DNA from: Amyloporia xantha
Taxonomy: Eukaryota > Basidiomycota > Agaricomycetes > Polyporales > Adustoporiaceae
NCBI GenBank assembly: GCA_036971615.1
Contig: JAYKKR010000005.1
Location: 2,018,999 to 2,082,998 of the forward strand
Length of the DNA stretch: 64,000 bases
Direction: 5' to 3'
How positions within the stretch are numbered: the stretch's first letter is position 1; each line of letters begins with the position of its first letter. This document shows positions 25,463 through 36,650 of the stretch, piece after piece. The notes below the pieces were generated by a model that was not told the origin of the DNA, ran no database searches, and saw only the letters and a program-made list of their open reading frames with translations. The position numbers and the translations under genes were made by a program.

Positions 25463-25929
25463 GTTCGTCAACAATGACCACTCTGGTATATTGGCGCTGT
25501 AGACTCGGATTCGGAGGAGAAAGTGGATCCCGATAGCCTGAGTAGATCAGCTGGGAGGATCTCACAGGGTGACTGTATTCTTTGCACATACACGCCTAAA
25601 ATTTTCAGACAAACTTGATGAACGCCTATGGACTCTTTGAGTATGATTTCATGAACCAGCAACTGAGCGTTGGCGAGAGATTGGGAGGAGGAACGAGGTC
25701 GCGTCGCGTGCTGTCACATGGCAGTGTCACAGGCGCGTCCATCACGAGCGCGTTTGTTTATTTGCGCTGATGAACCTGTCACGCGTTCTCTCCTCACTGT
25801 CCATCGACCGCCAAAAGGTGACGCTTCCTGTTCCTTTCGCTCTCCCTCTCCGGTAGAGTGTCGGTGTTTCTTGTATATACTCTGGCAATAGCAACTGTTC
25901 ACCTTCTGACAGCGCTACCTCCATCACCC
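25463..25929. promoter_or_regulatory. Divergent promoter: gamma-tubulin complex gene / DBF4
   Basis: Gene-free region between divergent starts. It holds an MCB-type ACGCGT at 25781-25786 and several related GCGCGT/CGCGTC cores between 25690 and 25760. A TATA-like tgtatatac lies about 55 bp before DBF4. Confidence 0.55.
25781..25786. promoter_or_regulatory. MCB-type box upstream of DBF4
   Basis: A single ACGCGT about 145 bp before the DBF4 start. In budding yeast DBF4 transcription peaks at G1/S. One six-base match alone is weak; the context (CDC6 nearby with two boxes) raises its value. Confidence 0.45.
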
Positions 25930-27959
25930 ATGGCTACCCTTGCTCGCAATCCGCTGTCCATGCGGCCTCATGCACAACACCAGTCCCTAGCCATCTCGCC
26001 TTACTTGTCGACTACCAGGAAGCCAGTTGCCACTAAACGCGCCCACTCACCGGAGCCAACACGGGATGGTGATACCCCGCAAAGCAGTAAACGTTTCAAG
26101 CCTGTGGCTGAATCACCTGGCCCCAGCACCCATCGCGAGGAGCTCAAAAGGGAGCAGAGAGAACGGAAGCGCGCGGAGCGCGAGCAAGAGTTCAGAACGA
26201 AGTACAGGCGTGCATTTCCCAACTGGGTGTTCTATTTCGACTTGGACAACCCAAACTCGGATATCGGGTCTATCAGGGATAAATTGGAGAAGCGAGTCCT
26301 TCATATGGGCGCGGTATGTCCTTGCATGTCTTGCGATTTGGATTGTGGTACTAAGCTGAAATGTGTGAACTACGTTGTATTACAATGTTGACCTCCAGCG
26401 TGTTGAGGACTTCTTCTCCAAGGATATTACTCATCTCATCACTCTGGATGCTGAAGAGGCGGATAAGGAAAATAACACTCAGACTACCCTACCCGTTTAC
26501 CCTGGGTCTTTACTCGGTAGCCCAATCAGGCTCAAGGGGCGGTAAGAAATGGTTCTCGCTAGGTGCCGACCAAGTTGACTCAGTCTTTTGAGGCAGGGGT
26601 GTGAACGACGCGCCTGTGACAGCATCCGACCATCTGGTGAAGAAAGCTACTACCTTCGGTATCAAAGTATGGAGCGTCGCAAAGCTCGATAATGTTCTCG
26701 ATCGATGTCATGTCCCCACGACTTTTGATACCGCAGCGACGCCTTCACACTCCGGTGCTTCAGCGTCGAAAACACGGATCCTCTATCGCTTGCTTGAAGA
26801 TGAGCGTGTTCACGGAACCACTACCGAACGTGATCCCACCCAGAAACGTCACGATTATACCTATTTCTCCAAAGGATGTTACTTCGTGCTCGTCGAGGAT
26901 ATGCGACAGGAACTGGCAACTATCGCTGCCCTGGAGTATCCAGTCACCAAAGGTCGCGATGGGAGAGAGAGACCTTCGTGGCCTGTCCTGTATTGTCACC
27001 CCAGCGCAAGGGGCCCCTTCGTTCCATATGACGAGAATGAGGAGCGGCGGCGCGAAAGGGCGGATAGGTTAGAATTGGAGAGAGAGCAGGAGCAAGAAAG
27101 ACGGAAAGCGAAATTCAAGGAGCAAGAACGTCGTAGAAGGACACGGGCTCTACAACAGGCGAAGCAGCACGATTTACGGCGGACGGTGTCAATGAACAAC
27201 CTGGATCGTGGAACCAGTTATCCTGATCAAGGCTTAGGAGGTTTCGTGGACCTTGACGCGGACACTGGCGATTTGGAGTCTGCAAATGCCTCAGGGTATC
27301 TTGCATCGGGTGCCTATATGGCTGCTTCTGGGAACAGCGTTGGGATCACCTCCACCGTTGGAACCACCTCGACCGCGAGCTTTCCTTTCAGGAGTCTGCA
27401 GCTGCCTGTTGGCCTTAGAGGAAGATTGCAACAGCAAGTCGTAACATCGCGAAAGTTCGCCAATGGTAACGAGAGCAAGGAAAACAGGATGGGCCCTCCC
27501 CTCACCATTCCTAACAGACATGCGCTACGTAAGAGCCGGAGTACGAACACGATGCGGCTACCTCGTCGTGAGGAAGGAGTAAAACCCGGGTACTGTGAGA
27601 GCTGCAGGGTGAAATTTGACGATTTTATCCAAGTAAGTCCCTTTTCCCGAGCTGCATACTACGACGTGATGGCTGACCATACTTCATTTGTCTATCAGCA
27701 CATTGAAAGCCGCAAACACCGAAAATTTGCTGTGGACGACTCGAACTTCGTCCAGCTGGACTATGTGTTGTCACGAGTCAAACGTCGTACGCTGGAAGAG
27801 GTTGAAGCGGAGAAGAGGATGTGGACCGCACGCTATACCAGCGGTGCCAGCGATGCAGATGACATCTTTGATGATGACGCAACGATGTTGCCGTCTCACG
27901 ATCGAATGCCTGAAGACGATGTGCGATGGGACGATTGGGTTGACGCCGATGAGTTGTAA
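25930..27959 (+). CDS. DBF4: Dbf4, regulatory subunit of Cdc7 kinase
   Basis: Activator of the Cdc7 kinase (DDK), which phosphorylates MCM to fire origins. Four exons (25930-26313, 26399-26541, 26597-27632, 27699-27959) sum to 608 codons, 607 residues. Motif N (BRCT-like) covers FPNWVFYFDLDNPN to RVEDFFSKDITHLI, followed by DHLVKKATTFGIKVWSVAKL. Motif M follows as GCYFVLVEDMRQELATIAAL with a Pro-rich stretch, RPSWPVLYCHPSARGPFVPY. A charged coiled coil (residues about 320-370) leads to motif C, a CCHH zinc finger: KPGYCESCRVKFDDFIQ, then an intron, then HIESRKHRKFA. This order is diagnostic for Dbf4. A KEN-type sequence (ADKENN) near residue 157 could be a degradation signal, as expected for a cell-cycle-regulated protein. 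Confidence 0.93.
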
Positions 27960-28311
27960 AGTATACTATATTCGTTTCTGCTTATTATTCTCTTCCTTGG
28001 ATCTCCTCGCCGCACTGCCTCCCATCATCATTCACCCTCACGATACAATATGTTTACGTTTTACCTCATTCATATGGCCCTACACATACATGGATTTCCG
28101 TCTCCCCTTCACTGTACCAGTATACATCATGTAGAGCCCTCGATGCGATGCATTGAAATTTCCGCACATACAATACATAGCTGGATTTGCGAAGTGTCAC
28201 ATATGATTCGTCCCAAATAATCGTACTGTGCAAATACATTTACAACAAATGATATTCTCCATGAAAGCGCAACAACGGGTATATTGGTCAAATATTGATG
28301 ACGAGGCCTTA
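27960..28311. other. Convergent 3' intergenic region
   Basis: AT-rich, between the stops of DBF4 (+) and the secreted orphan (-). No gene supported. Confidence 0.4.
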
Positions 28312-29411
28312 TCACTGGACAGTGACAGTCAACAAGGTCACAATTCCGTCTACGGCGATACCTTCAATTGACAAGTTACAAATGAGCCATGCAGGATGTT
28401 GATTGCATAAGAACGCGCTTACCATGGTTAATGCCGGCACTGCCTGCTGGCATCAGGCCGGTAATGTTCTGCGCCACAGTGCTGTATGTCACGCCTCCGT
28501 AGCTCGTCGTGCCAATGGCGGCCGAGACAAGCTCGTTTCTGTGACAGGGAAAAATGAGATATTTACGATTACCGAACTTTTATATAAACCGACTTACCGC
28601 CCAATGTCGTAACCGTCCGGGACAATATCATGACCATCCTCGAGGTCTTCCTCCTTCGATACTCTAAAATAATTACATTCAGAATGGCGTCAGAGGAATT
28701 GTCGTCTTTGAAGCAGAGCTTGTAAGACTGACGCCAGGAACAGTGCGCCGCTATCAGCATCAGGACCGTTCTGTATGTACACCCTGTGAAATCAATGACG
28801 TCAGAAATTGGCGGACACAATGAGTGGCATTCTCAGGCTATCAAGCATACGAATACTATTCGACTTGCCTGAAATGATTGCCTCCGATGAGAGATTCAAG
28901 GCAAGTCCCGACTGAGGCATCGCCGTAGTCCCAGCGTAATTCGATGGTCTGGTTTACCCAGCCATGGCCATCGCCCAGGTTTGCGCTCTGAGGGGCACCG
29001 AGATGGATATCAAGGCATTCTTCCGAGCTGTGAGATATCAATCAACATTGGAAGAACATGATTGCATCGCGGGATAATAGATCTGTATGTAGAGAAAGTG
29101 ACACGCACAATCCAATGGCACGGGCGAAGTTGATAATTCCAGACTCGCTGAGTACCTCGGAGGAGCTTAGTCCTGATACGATAACCTGGCATGGAGTGAG
29201 CTCATAGACTCTGACCCGTACGAGATGATATTGCTAAGTCCCTCACGTTCAATGGCTCGCCATAACCGTCCCCCGCATTGTCGAGCATGGAGCCTCCACC
29301 TGCGGTAGGGTCATAATAAGGAACAGCTCGTTTCTTGGCTGCATTGACAACCAAGCCTGCGAAGGCAGGTGATGCAAGAAAAGCGGCGCCGAGGAGTCCA
29401 AGGACGAACAT
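28312..29411 (-). CDS. Secreted orphan protein of a basidiomycete family
   Basis: Predicted small secreted protein. The first exon gives a clear signal peptide (MFVLGLLGAAFLASPAFAG) followed by a likely basic processing site (AAKKR). Later exons give GGGSMLDNAGDGYGEPLN, VIVSGLSSSEVLSESGIINF, ECLDIHLGAPQSANLGDGHG, WVNQTIELRWDYGD, GTCLESLIGGNH, NGPDADSGALFLA, DIGRNELVSAAIGTTSYGG and, across the last intron, GINHGIAVDGIVTLLTVTVQ. The stop is 28312-28314. I recall similar hypothetical secreted proteins in Agaricomycetes, but I know of no assigned function. The paired Cys residues and Asn-glycosylation sites (WVNQT, AQNIT) fit an extracellular, disulphide-bonded fold. It might be a surface, effector-like or wall protein. 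Confidence 0.75.
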
Positions 29412-31243
29412 GATAGGGAGGGGATTATGAAGGGTGAGCGGTTGCTTAGGGAAGGGCGTACCTAGGCGATGCCATTTTATACACGACCGGAACGCGATCG
29501 AGAGAAATAGAACGAGGAACGTCAGTCGCCGTTGCAGAGAAGACAGTCTTCACATGGGGTGCTTAGGAAGGAGACACTGTATATTAGCACGTTTGTCAAA
29601 TAAAAGTAGAATGTGCGATATTTTGAGAGCAAACACCATGTGGGAATTGCCCAAGAGGGATTCGAGGAAGTGCTTCCGTCTCGTTTCCCATCCAGGTCCT
29701 CATGGACATCCAGGGGGAAGTGCAGACGCCGGAGGTCTTCATCTTAGATACGCGCATCAGCCTCCACGCACCGACATCTATAAGCGTCCGATTCAACTGT
29801 CATGGCAGGCTTTCGGGCGGAGAGCACGCCATGGTGCATCCGAGTATCATCAGCTGAACGTCGCTTCGTGCACGTTCCTCCCTCTGTCGGACCACGTTCA
29901 TCCATGCCAGAGAATCGCCTCAAATCGCCCACTTGAGCGGCAGACAGGTCACGTAAATCAAGATCACAAAGCACCGTGTGGCGTGGGGCACACAGTGACT
30001 GATAACCACAGATCCATCAGTGGCATCTACTCCACCGTGTACAGTACATCGTGTAGAACCGAAAGCTAGCGGTGGACAGTGCATCAAGTGATCATACATA
30101 TATTTGTAACGTTTAGATCTCCCACGGCGCCTGGAGGCCGAGGCTTGGGGTTTCTTTCGATTCTCCGCTCAATAGGAGAGAAGGAACCCTGAAAGTGTGA
30201 CATTGCGACTCGCTATGTTGAGCGTGCGTGACGAGGGTAAATTGAGTCGTGGAATTGTGGAAATAAAGGGGATAGATAGCGTCCAACCACGACTTGTATT
30301 TCGCCAATTGCCCGGGGCGTGTTCGGCATTCGCTTTAAATTGGCAAGGTGTGGAAACTTGAACTTAAGATGGAATGGAAGAGAACCAGCCTCAGCAGTAG
30401 AACACTATAACTGACATATATGGAAGCCGTGCTTCCGGATACTGGTGATAAGCCCGCAGTAAGGCGAGAGGAAAGTAGCGGTGTGTTACTGGCAAGTAAC
30501 TGGCGTCGAGAGGAAAGCAAGCGTTCACTGGGAGGCATTGCATAGGAACGGGCTGTGAGGCAAGAGAGAGCAGCTGGTCGGTGGGATAGGTGAACGTAGC
30601 AAATCTCAATTGGGCAACTAGGAATCCTCGGACATCTCCGAAGCGGACCTTCTCAAAAGTTACGTGGATCAACTCAATGTTGCCATCGTTCGGAGGCTGC
30701 GTCGTAGTCACCCAAGTTCTACTACCCCTAGGCCTATTAGTTCGCTGTGCATGGCATAATCTGCCAAGTTCCTCTCCTAGTAAAGACGCACAGTGGCTCA
30801 GGAGGGAGGATAGGATTCTCATTTACGGTCAAACGCCATTCGAACCAGTTGCGTCCGCAGCGCTTCTCCGTGACCATCAGCGTCACAGTAACGCTTCGTA
30901 GTAGGTTCGTTTCACGTTTCGCCAAATTTGGTTTCTTGTCAGTACAAACCCACACGCCGTCGACCGACCGACAAAGCAGCGCCGTAAGTCTCCTCACAAC
31001 AATTTTTGTCTTCAATCTCGCTCATGGTCTTCCAGTACAGGACCGCACTTACCAGCAGTCTATTTCTCCAGAGACACCAACTGCGCCCTCATCCGTTGAG
31101 CTTATCTCGTCCAGACTCATTGACCTCCACATATTCTATCTTCTCACTGTTATTGCATCCCATCGGTTAGTCAATGTTATGCGTACATATTCTCATCATT
31201 TCTGTGCTCACCGGTCGCATATTACGCCTACTAGAAAAATACC
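29412..31243. other. Gene-poor 1.8-kb intergenic region
   Basis: The longest stretch without a supportable gene. It contains the promoters of the flanking divergent genes (secreted orphan, -; Zn2Cys6 factor, +). A 211-codon open frame at 29434-30069 (+) and a 143-codon frame at 30391-30822 (-) are present but have no domain, biased composition and no intron evidence, so I do not call them. The 30900-31240 part is pyrimidine-rich and probably the transcribed leader of the next gene. Confidence 0.4.
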
Positions 31244-32875
31244 ATGACGGACTCACCTGACGGCACAGAGTCTGTGAATGACTCGGGTGACGACGGACAA
31301 CTCACTATCAGGATTCCAAATCCAAAAGTGTACATGGCTCGTCAGTCGCAGTGGAAAGGTCGTCGAGGGAAGCCACGATGTGATCATTGCCGTTTGAATA
31401 ATTTGAAGGTTCGTCTTATTCATTAGTCGGTCTGCACATGTCCTCATTTTAGTCCAGTGCGATCGTGTATTGCCTACATGCAACCACTGCTCTTGGGCGA
31501 ATGGACGAGAATGCAAATATACACCTCTACCCACCCCAGCTCACAGGGGCATTCCTAGGTGTGATCGATGTCGGCTCAAGAATCTCAAGGTATGACTCCC
31601 ATGTACAGCTAGCTTAAATTTTGTCTCCTCATTCTGGCGCTTTAGTGCGACAGGAATCTCCCAGTGTGCAACCATTGTGCAGAAGAAAGCGAAACCGAAT
31701 GTAACTATACCCCCAAGAAGAGACATAAGGTTCCAACGGATCATGTTACTACCAAGGACAGACCAGTGGCGCCTTACACCGCAAAGACGGCGTCTTTTCT
31801 TGTGTCTGACATGCCCGCCCAAGGAGAGGGTGAGGCAGATGAGGACTCACCCGATGGGCCCTCTGGCAGTCATGTCTTCGAGAGCGAAATTCGGACAGAG
31901 CCCCAAATCAAACAATATATGCCTCCTGGCTCCCCGCTGCCTTTCGACGGGGATGTACCGATGGATGCGGAAAGCGAGATGTTTCAGCAAGTAGGACCCG
32001 ATGGTACGATCACGTGGGTTCGCAAAATTGCTTTACCTCCTCTGGCGTCCAAAGGCCTTTCGAACGGTAGTGGACCCGCTTATAATCGACCATTTCTACT
32101 CGATCAAGGCATGATTGTCACCACGCCACATATTGACCCTTGGATGCATCCATCATTCACGCCTCTTCCTGATGCTGTCATCCAGACTCTTACCTCCGTG
32201 AACGCCATAGAGATGCCTGGTCGCCACGCATTCGATGAAGCACTTATGCGGTTTGTGGGAGGCCTATCTCCAGAACTTCGGGAGACAGCGACGTTTCCCC
32301 TGGACACATATGCCGAGATCGCACGTGCCATCTCAGAAGGACTCGTCTCCGCTTTATCTCCTCGATTACAGCTGTGGGCCACCTGTCACCATGCCCGGTC
32401 GGGTTCGCGGAGACATTATCTCATTCTGCTTCCACGCGATGCTTTCTACAAAATGAACAAAGCAGACGAAGAAAAATGCGGGTCAGTTATATCGCACAAG
32501 TAGACGGTGAAAGCAAAGCTACCGATCCGGAGCCGTCTGGCGATAACCCACTAAATTCTCTGGAACCAAGCGCTGTTTTTGAACGAGTCCCCGTTCAGCC
32601 ACAAATTTACGATATCCTGGTTTACTTACACAGAGGACACGGTACATCTTCCAGTATGCTCATCGAAGCGAGACGAATGGGTATCGTGAGTGCAATTATC
32701 TTCGCTGATTTATTTATATTTTTTGATTGACGTCGTAATTTCAGGCCACGATAACCTGGCCGATCGTGGAAACATTCCACAGGTTATGTCCGCTGTGCAA
32801 ATTGCGTTCAAAGGCTCCCCCGCGTGTCGCAACAGAAGATGAGCCAGGATTCCGACAGCAAGTTCCGAAGCGATG
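31244..32875 (+). CDS. Transcription factor with two tandem Zn2Cys6 clusters
   Basis: Fungal-type DNA-binding protein. Cluster 1 is RCDHCRLNNLK, an intron, then CDRVLPTCNHCSWANGREC. Cluster 2 is RCDRCRLKNLK, an intron, then CDRNLPVCNHCAEESETEC. Each holds the six cysteines of a binuclear zinc cluster in CX2CX6C-type spacing. Both introns fall at the same codon, so the exon pair was probably duplicated. The rest lacks the usual fungal middle homology region; it has an acidic linker, then AFDEALMRFVGGLSPELRE and LSPRLQLWATCHHARSGSRR. The reading frame breaks at an A-run (32472-32476): one added A would join DEEK to RVSYIAQVDGES. After a further intron the protein ends ITWPIVETFHRLCPLCKLRS and stops at 32873-32875. 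The start ATG 31244 leads an acidic 30-residue leader. Target genes are unknown. Confidence 0.8.
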
Positions 32876-33885
32876 AATTTATCTATGGCTACATCTATTA
32901 TATTCTCATTCAGAATTGGTTATTGTTCTCACAGCTTAGGCTACTGATGTGTGTCATATTGGGTTGGATCAGGACTGAATGTATCCTTGCCATATCTACT
33001 ACCATGCTGATATCTAGTTGTCCTTTGATAACAGAATGTAAAATATTGTTGTATAGCGCGCTGGTGTCAGTAAATAAATCTATCCACAAGGATATCTAGG
33101 ATGCGCGACAGGAGCTGTGTGAATTGTACACGGACCGTTAGTTAACGACTGGCGTGACATGTAGCGGTGAGTAAGCACAACTGCAGGGATGAGCGTCGCG
33201 CCCTGCTCCACAAGTTTCTGATTACTGAATAAACCATCAAGACTTGTGGATCAAAGTCCGCGACCACAAATTTCCCGAAATTCCCCCAGATGCAAGATGT
33301 ACGATACAAGAAAACATTGAAGCCATATGGACAACGCACGTCAAACTTGAAATAAGTCGCCACTCGCAGTTATCTCATCTACCAAGCCTCGTTGATATAA
33401 TCAAATCATCTACACAGCGCACTCGATGCTGGCACCGGTATGTTTTCCGCATTGCCTGGTTCGGATCTTAATTAGAATCATATTTGATAGGGCAAAGTAA
33501 TTGCTGCTCACCTTAATAATTCTGGCACAGAACTTAGAGACGGCGCCAATTGTCAAATTATGTCGGTACTTGTATTTGATAGTAAATATATCCCGAGTTG
33601 TTGTCGGCTCTTCATCATTTGTGATCACTCAGAGCAATGAGCTGAAGCTTGGTGATGATGTCATAAATATGGTAGTGATATATTATGTCTACGGTATGAT
33701 CAGCCATGGATACATTCACAAGCAGTCGGTAGTGCAACATGGGGAAGAGATTAGTCTTCGGGGCATGAGAGAGGCGCGTCAAAGCGGATACTGCGTGTCT
33801 GCTAAAATCCTCTAATGAGCATTAGTCCGAATTATATAACACACAGTAGGACACACCAATAAACAAGATGGAGACGTGGCTCCTT
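32876..33885. other. Gene-free 1.0-kb intergenic region
   Basis: AT-rich stretch between convergent genes (Zn2Cys6 factor, +, and AdoMet decarboxylase, -). Open frames here, including one of 104 codons at 33501-33815, show no domain. I see no terminal repeats or transposon remnant. Confidence 0.4.
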
Positions 33886-35463
33886 TTATGGACGTAATTC
33901 AAAAGTCGCGAATGCGAGATCGTATCCGCCAAACTCGTAATTAATTTTATCTGTACGCTTGTACACGCCACTGAAGTTACCAGCACGGGCAGCGTCTGTC
34001 GTCACCGCCGCGCTAAATCTGCTGCATGGCATCGTCAGAGCGGCCTTGAACGCCCGCTGTGCGGCCTCCACAGCGCTCTCGCCATCCTCCTCTTCGGCGT
34101 TGTTATTATCCTCGCTTGAGATGAACAGCGTCAGCGTCAGTCGACCGGGCTGGAAGATGTTGACGACCCGCCGGATGAGCGTCTTGAGGTCGGGAATACT
34201 TTTGGCTTGCTCGGTGGGAAGAGTGGGAAGGGGAACGTTACATTCGAAGCTGGCATACGACCAACCTGTCTCAGGAGTAACGTGGATGGAATAGTACCCT
34301 CCCCGCTACGGACTAGATCCGCACCAGCATCGTCGCGCCACTTGAGCAGAGCATTGCAGGAATAGCCGCACGGCCGGAACGAGTATGCGTCGAGAGTCGT
34401 GACGTGAGGCGGGAAGAGGTCTGAAATTCCTACGGATGACGACAGCGCAATCGCTTCGTCGGATGGAGATTGCTGGGAGGTGTCAGATGAGTCATATATG
34501 AATGGGCTACAGGCCGAGGGAGATAGGTGGGTCATGAGGATTTCAATGGTGTAGTCTTGTGAGATCTCGTCCTGGGAGCCAGAAGGTTCTGGCTCTTCGG
34601 GACTGGCATCCTCGATGTCTTCTTCAGGGACGCCAGCGGCACGCTCAACAGGCGTGTTTGACCTGGTGCCTCCGCTGGAACCGTCGTCCCCAGGGCTGGC
34701 CATGTATAGTAGCCAATGGTCCCCGTTCACCTTGCCTATGGTGTATGCAGCTCCGCCGGGGAATATCTGGTCGAGGAAGTCGATCTCTGCTTTCCAGTCT
34801 CTATGTGGGCCAAGCTGACGCTCAGGAAACATGAAAGCTTTTCGGGAGTAGAAGCAGCGATAGACTGATGGTAGGGAGGCGTGCTCGCGTGCAATTTCCA
34901 AGATGCGCGGCACGCCGAGGAGGTTGAGCGTTGTCCCGCATGTCTTGAGTATGAGCCGGTGGGGAGAAATAAACAGAGAAGATTCACTGCATTGATGACG
35001 AATAATTAGCTATATTGCTCTGGTGGTTTACGGAGATACAAAATAGGATTGGATACTGATATTAATTTAGTGTAATATTTCGATCACTCCATCAACAAGG
35101 CCTGGAGCACCGATGACTGAGGGCTGAATGATAGACTAGAGCAAATATAATGCAGAAAGAAGCTTGGCTTGTGGACTGTGGTCGTGTGCCTGGATATCGT
35201 ACATTGACTGTGCAACGGACACCGGTAACTCACCTCAATAGATATGCGTCCATTTCCGTACCTTCTACAACAGAGAGGATCTTGCACTTGACGATGTCCA
35301 ACATGTCTGCCCAGACATCTCGAGGCACGCATCTTAGGCCAAATTTTCCATCGGTGGTGGATGAGGCGCCTGGGACATCTGCGGGAGAGCGTTGGAACCA
35401 GATCTCGAGCAATTTCTCTGGGCCTTCGAAAGGGCCAGTTGGCTGGTCTTCATCGCTTGCCAT
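33886..35463 (-). CDS. SPE2: S-adenosylmethionine decarboxylase proenzyme
   Basis: Makes decarboxylated AdoMet, the aminopropyl donor for spermidine and spermine. The N-terminal exon starts MASDEDQPTGPFEGPEK (ATG 35461-35463). The self-cleavage site LSESSLF is formed across an intron: the codon of its first Ser is split AG|T (donor next to 35234). Cleavage before the Ser that follows Glu would make the pyruvoyl cofactor. Further motifs are LKTCGTTLNLL, FMFPERQLGPHRDW, AAYTIGKVNGDHWLLY, DAYSFRPCGYSCNAL, then YYSIHVTPETGWSYASFE and the end GGYDLAFATFELRP (stop 33886-33888). The frame breaks near 34297-34304, where one extra G (minus strand) would restore GEGYYSIHV. An extended acidic insert (residues about 200-270) is longer than in yeast. 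The enzyme is normally essential for polyamine synthesis, so a sequencing error is more likely than a pseudogene. Confidence 0.9.
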
Positions 35464-35760
35464 GGGGAGAACGGCTGTTGTGGTGCTATCTTGGTGGAGA
35501 GAGGAAGAGAGGGGAGGAGGGGAATGTGGGATGCATGAAAGGGTATGGAGGGGAGGAGATGAAGGAGATTCCGCACGTGGTTCTTGCAAAGTCTGCGCGT
35601 GATCGATAGCAGGGACGATCGCTGCCGCACGTGCACAGTTCCGAGGCCGTGATCATGACGCGGAGGGTTCGGCCTTGCAATTGGGTGTACATACATAAAA
35701 TACTGCGAGTGGATTGTTCGTCAGGCAGACCTCGCCCTTGACGATACAGCGCAACACCCT

Positions 35761-36446
35761 ATGGTCCGCAACATCATCTTACGCTTTCCTGTCATACGGG
35801 CCTTCATTCCCCGCATTGCTCAACCTATTTTACCCTCACTCGCTTTGCAGCCCGCTCACCGTCCATCTCGCTCACGGGAGCTTCTGGCCCGTCCAGAACA
35901 CGCCTTTTCCACCACATCCCCGCTCGCCTTACCTCCACCCCTTCCCGTTCGCCCTCCCCAGATGAACCAAAATCACCACGCCCACCTCCGGATGCCTCGC
36001 TTTCGGAGAAGCTTAAACACCTTATAAAAACTTATGGGTGGTATGCCCTCGGCGTGTACATCGTCCTCTCTGCAGCGGACTTCGCGGTCGCATTCGCTGG
36101 CATCAATCTTATTGGCGCTGAGCACGTCTCCCGCTTCACCGCCGCTGCAAAAGAACACATCACTGCCGTCATTTACTCCAGGCCGCCAGAACCTGGACGA
36201 GAAGAGATGGAGAGCATGTCTTCGCATGCAAACTCAGGTGGACAGGAAGGTCTCTACGCAATGCTAGTCCTGGCCTACACAGTACACAAAACGCTCTTCC
36301 TACCCTTAAGGGTAGGGCTGACAGCTACTTTTACTCCCCGACTGGTACGCTGGCTCGAGACGAGAGGGTGGGCTGGCGGGGCGGGAACGAAGCGTGCTGC
36401 TAAGGAGATGCGAGACAGAATGAGGAGTGGCAGAGATAAGGAGTGA
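35761..36446 (+). CDS. Mitochondrial DUF1279 (FAM210-like) membrane protein
   Basis: The N-terminus MVRNIILRFPVIRAFIPRI is basic and amphipathic, typical of a mitochondrial presequence. It continues with an Arg-rich stretch ending AFSTTSPL, a likely cleavage region. The DUF1279 domain follows: SEKLKHLIKTYGWYALGVY, VLSAADFAVAFAGINLIG (hydrophobic), then AMLVLAYTVHKTLFLPLRV and FTPRLVRWLETRGW. Frames of the two halves differ by one base. Either one C is missing in the run at 35952-35954 (giving RPSPDEPKSPRP), or an intron with a poor donor joins them; I favour the missing base. FAM210 proteins of animals affect mitochondrial translation and morphology; the fungal role is not established. The gene is divergent from the AdoMet decarboxylase gene, with 297 bp between starts. 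Confidence 0.75.
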
Positions 36447-36650
36447 GATTATTGACAATGATGTCTTCCATAATGCAGGGACGATCTTATTGCACAGCGG
36501 TACGGAACACTCTCCTTCGATAAATTACGTGACAGAAGTATTGACCACGAATACTCATACAGGGCGAGACATAAATACTCGTATTAATACACAGATAGAC
36601 CACGGACACCCATTCGACAAGTTACACTAGGGACGATTATTGAGGAAGTC

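Noticed and set aside
29434..30069. 211-codon open frame in the gene-poor region
   Set aside because: Rich in Arg, His and Cys with no recognisable domain, no intron signals joining it to other exons, and it overlaps the promoter of the secreted orphan. Left uncalled.
30391..30822. 143-codon minus-strand open frame
   Set aside because: No domain and ordinary composition for chance frames; overlaps an equally long plus-strand frame.
33501..33815. 104-codon open frame between the Zn2Cys6 and AdoMet decarboxylase genes
   Set aside because: AT-rich chance frame with no domain or neighbours in frame.
34297..34304. Programmed frameshift in AdoMet decarboxylase
   Set aside because: Programmed shifting in polyamine genes is known for antizyme, not this enzyme. 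No slippery site or stop-codon context is visible, and similar breaks occur in unrelated genes nearby.
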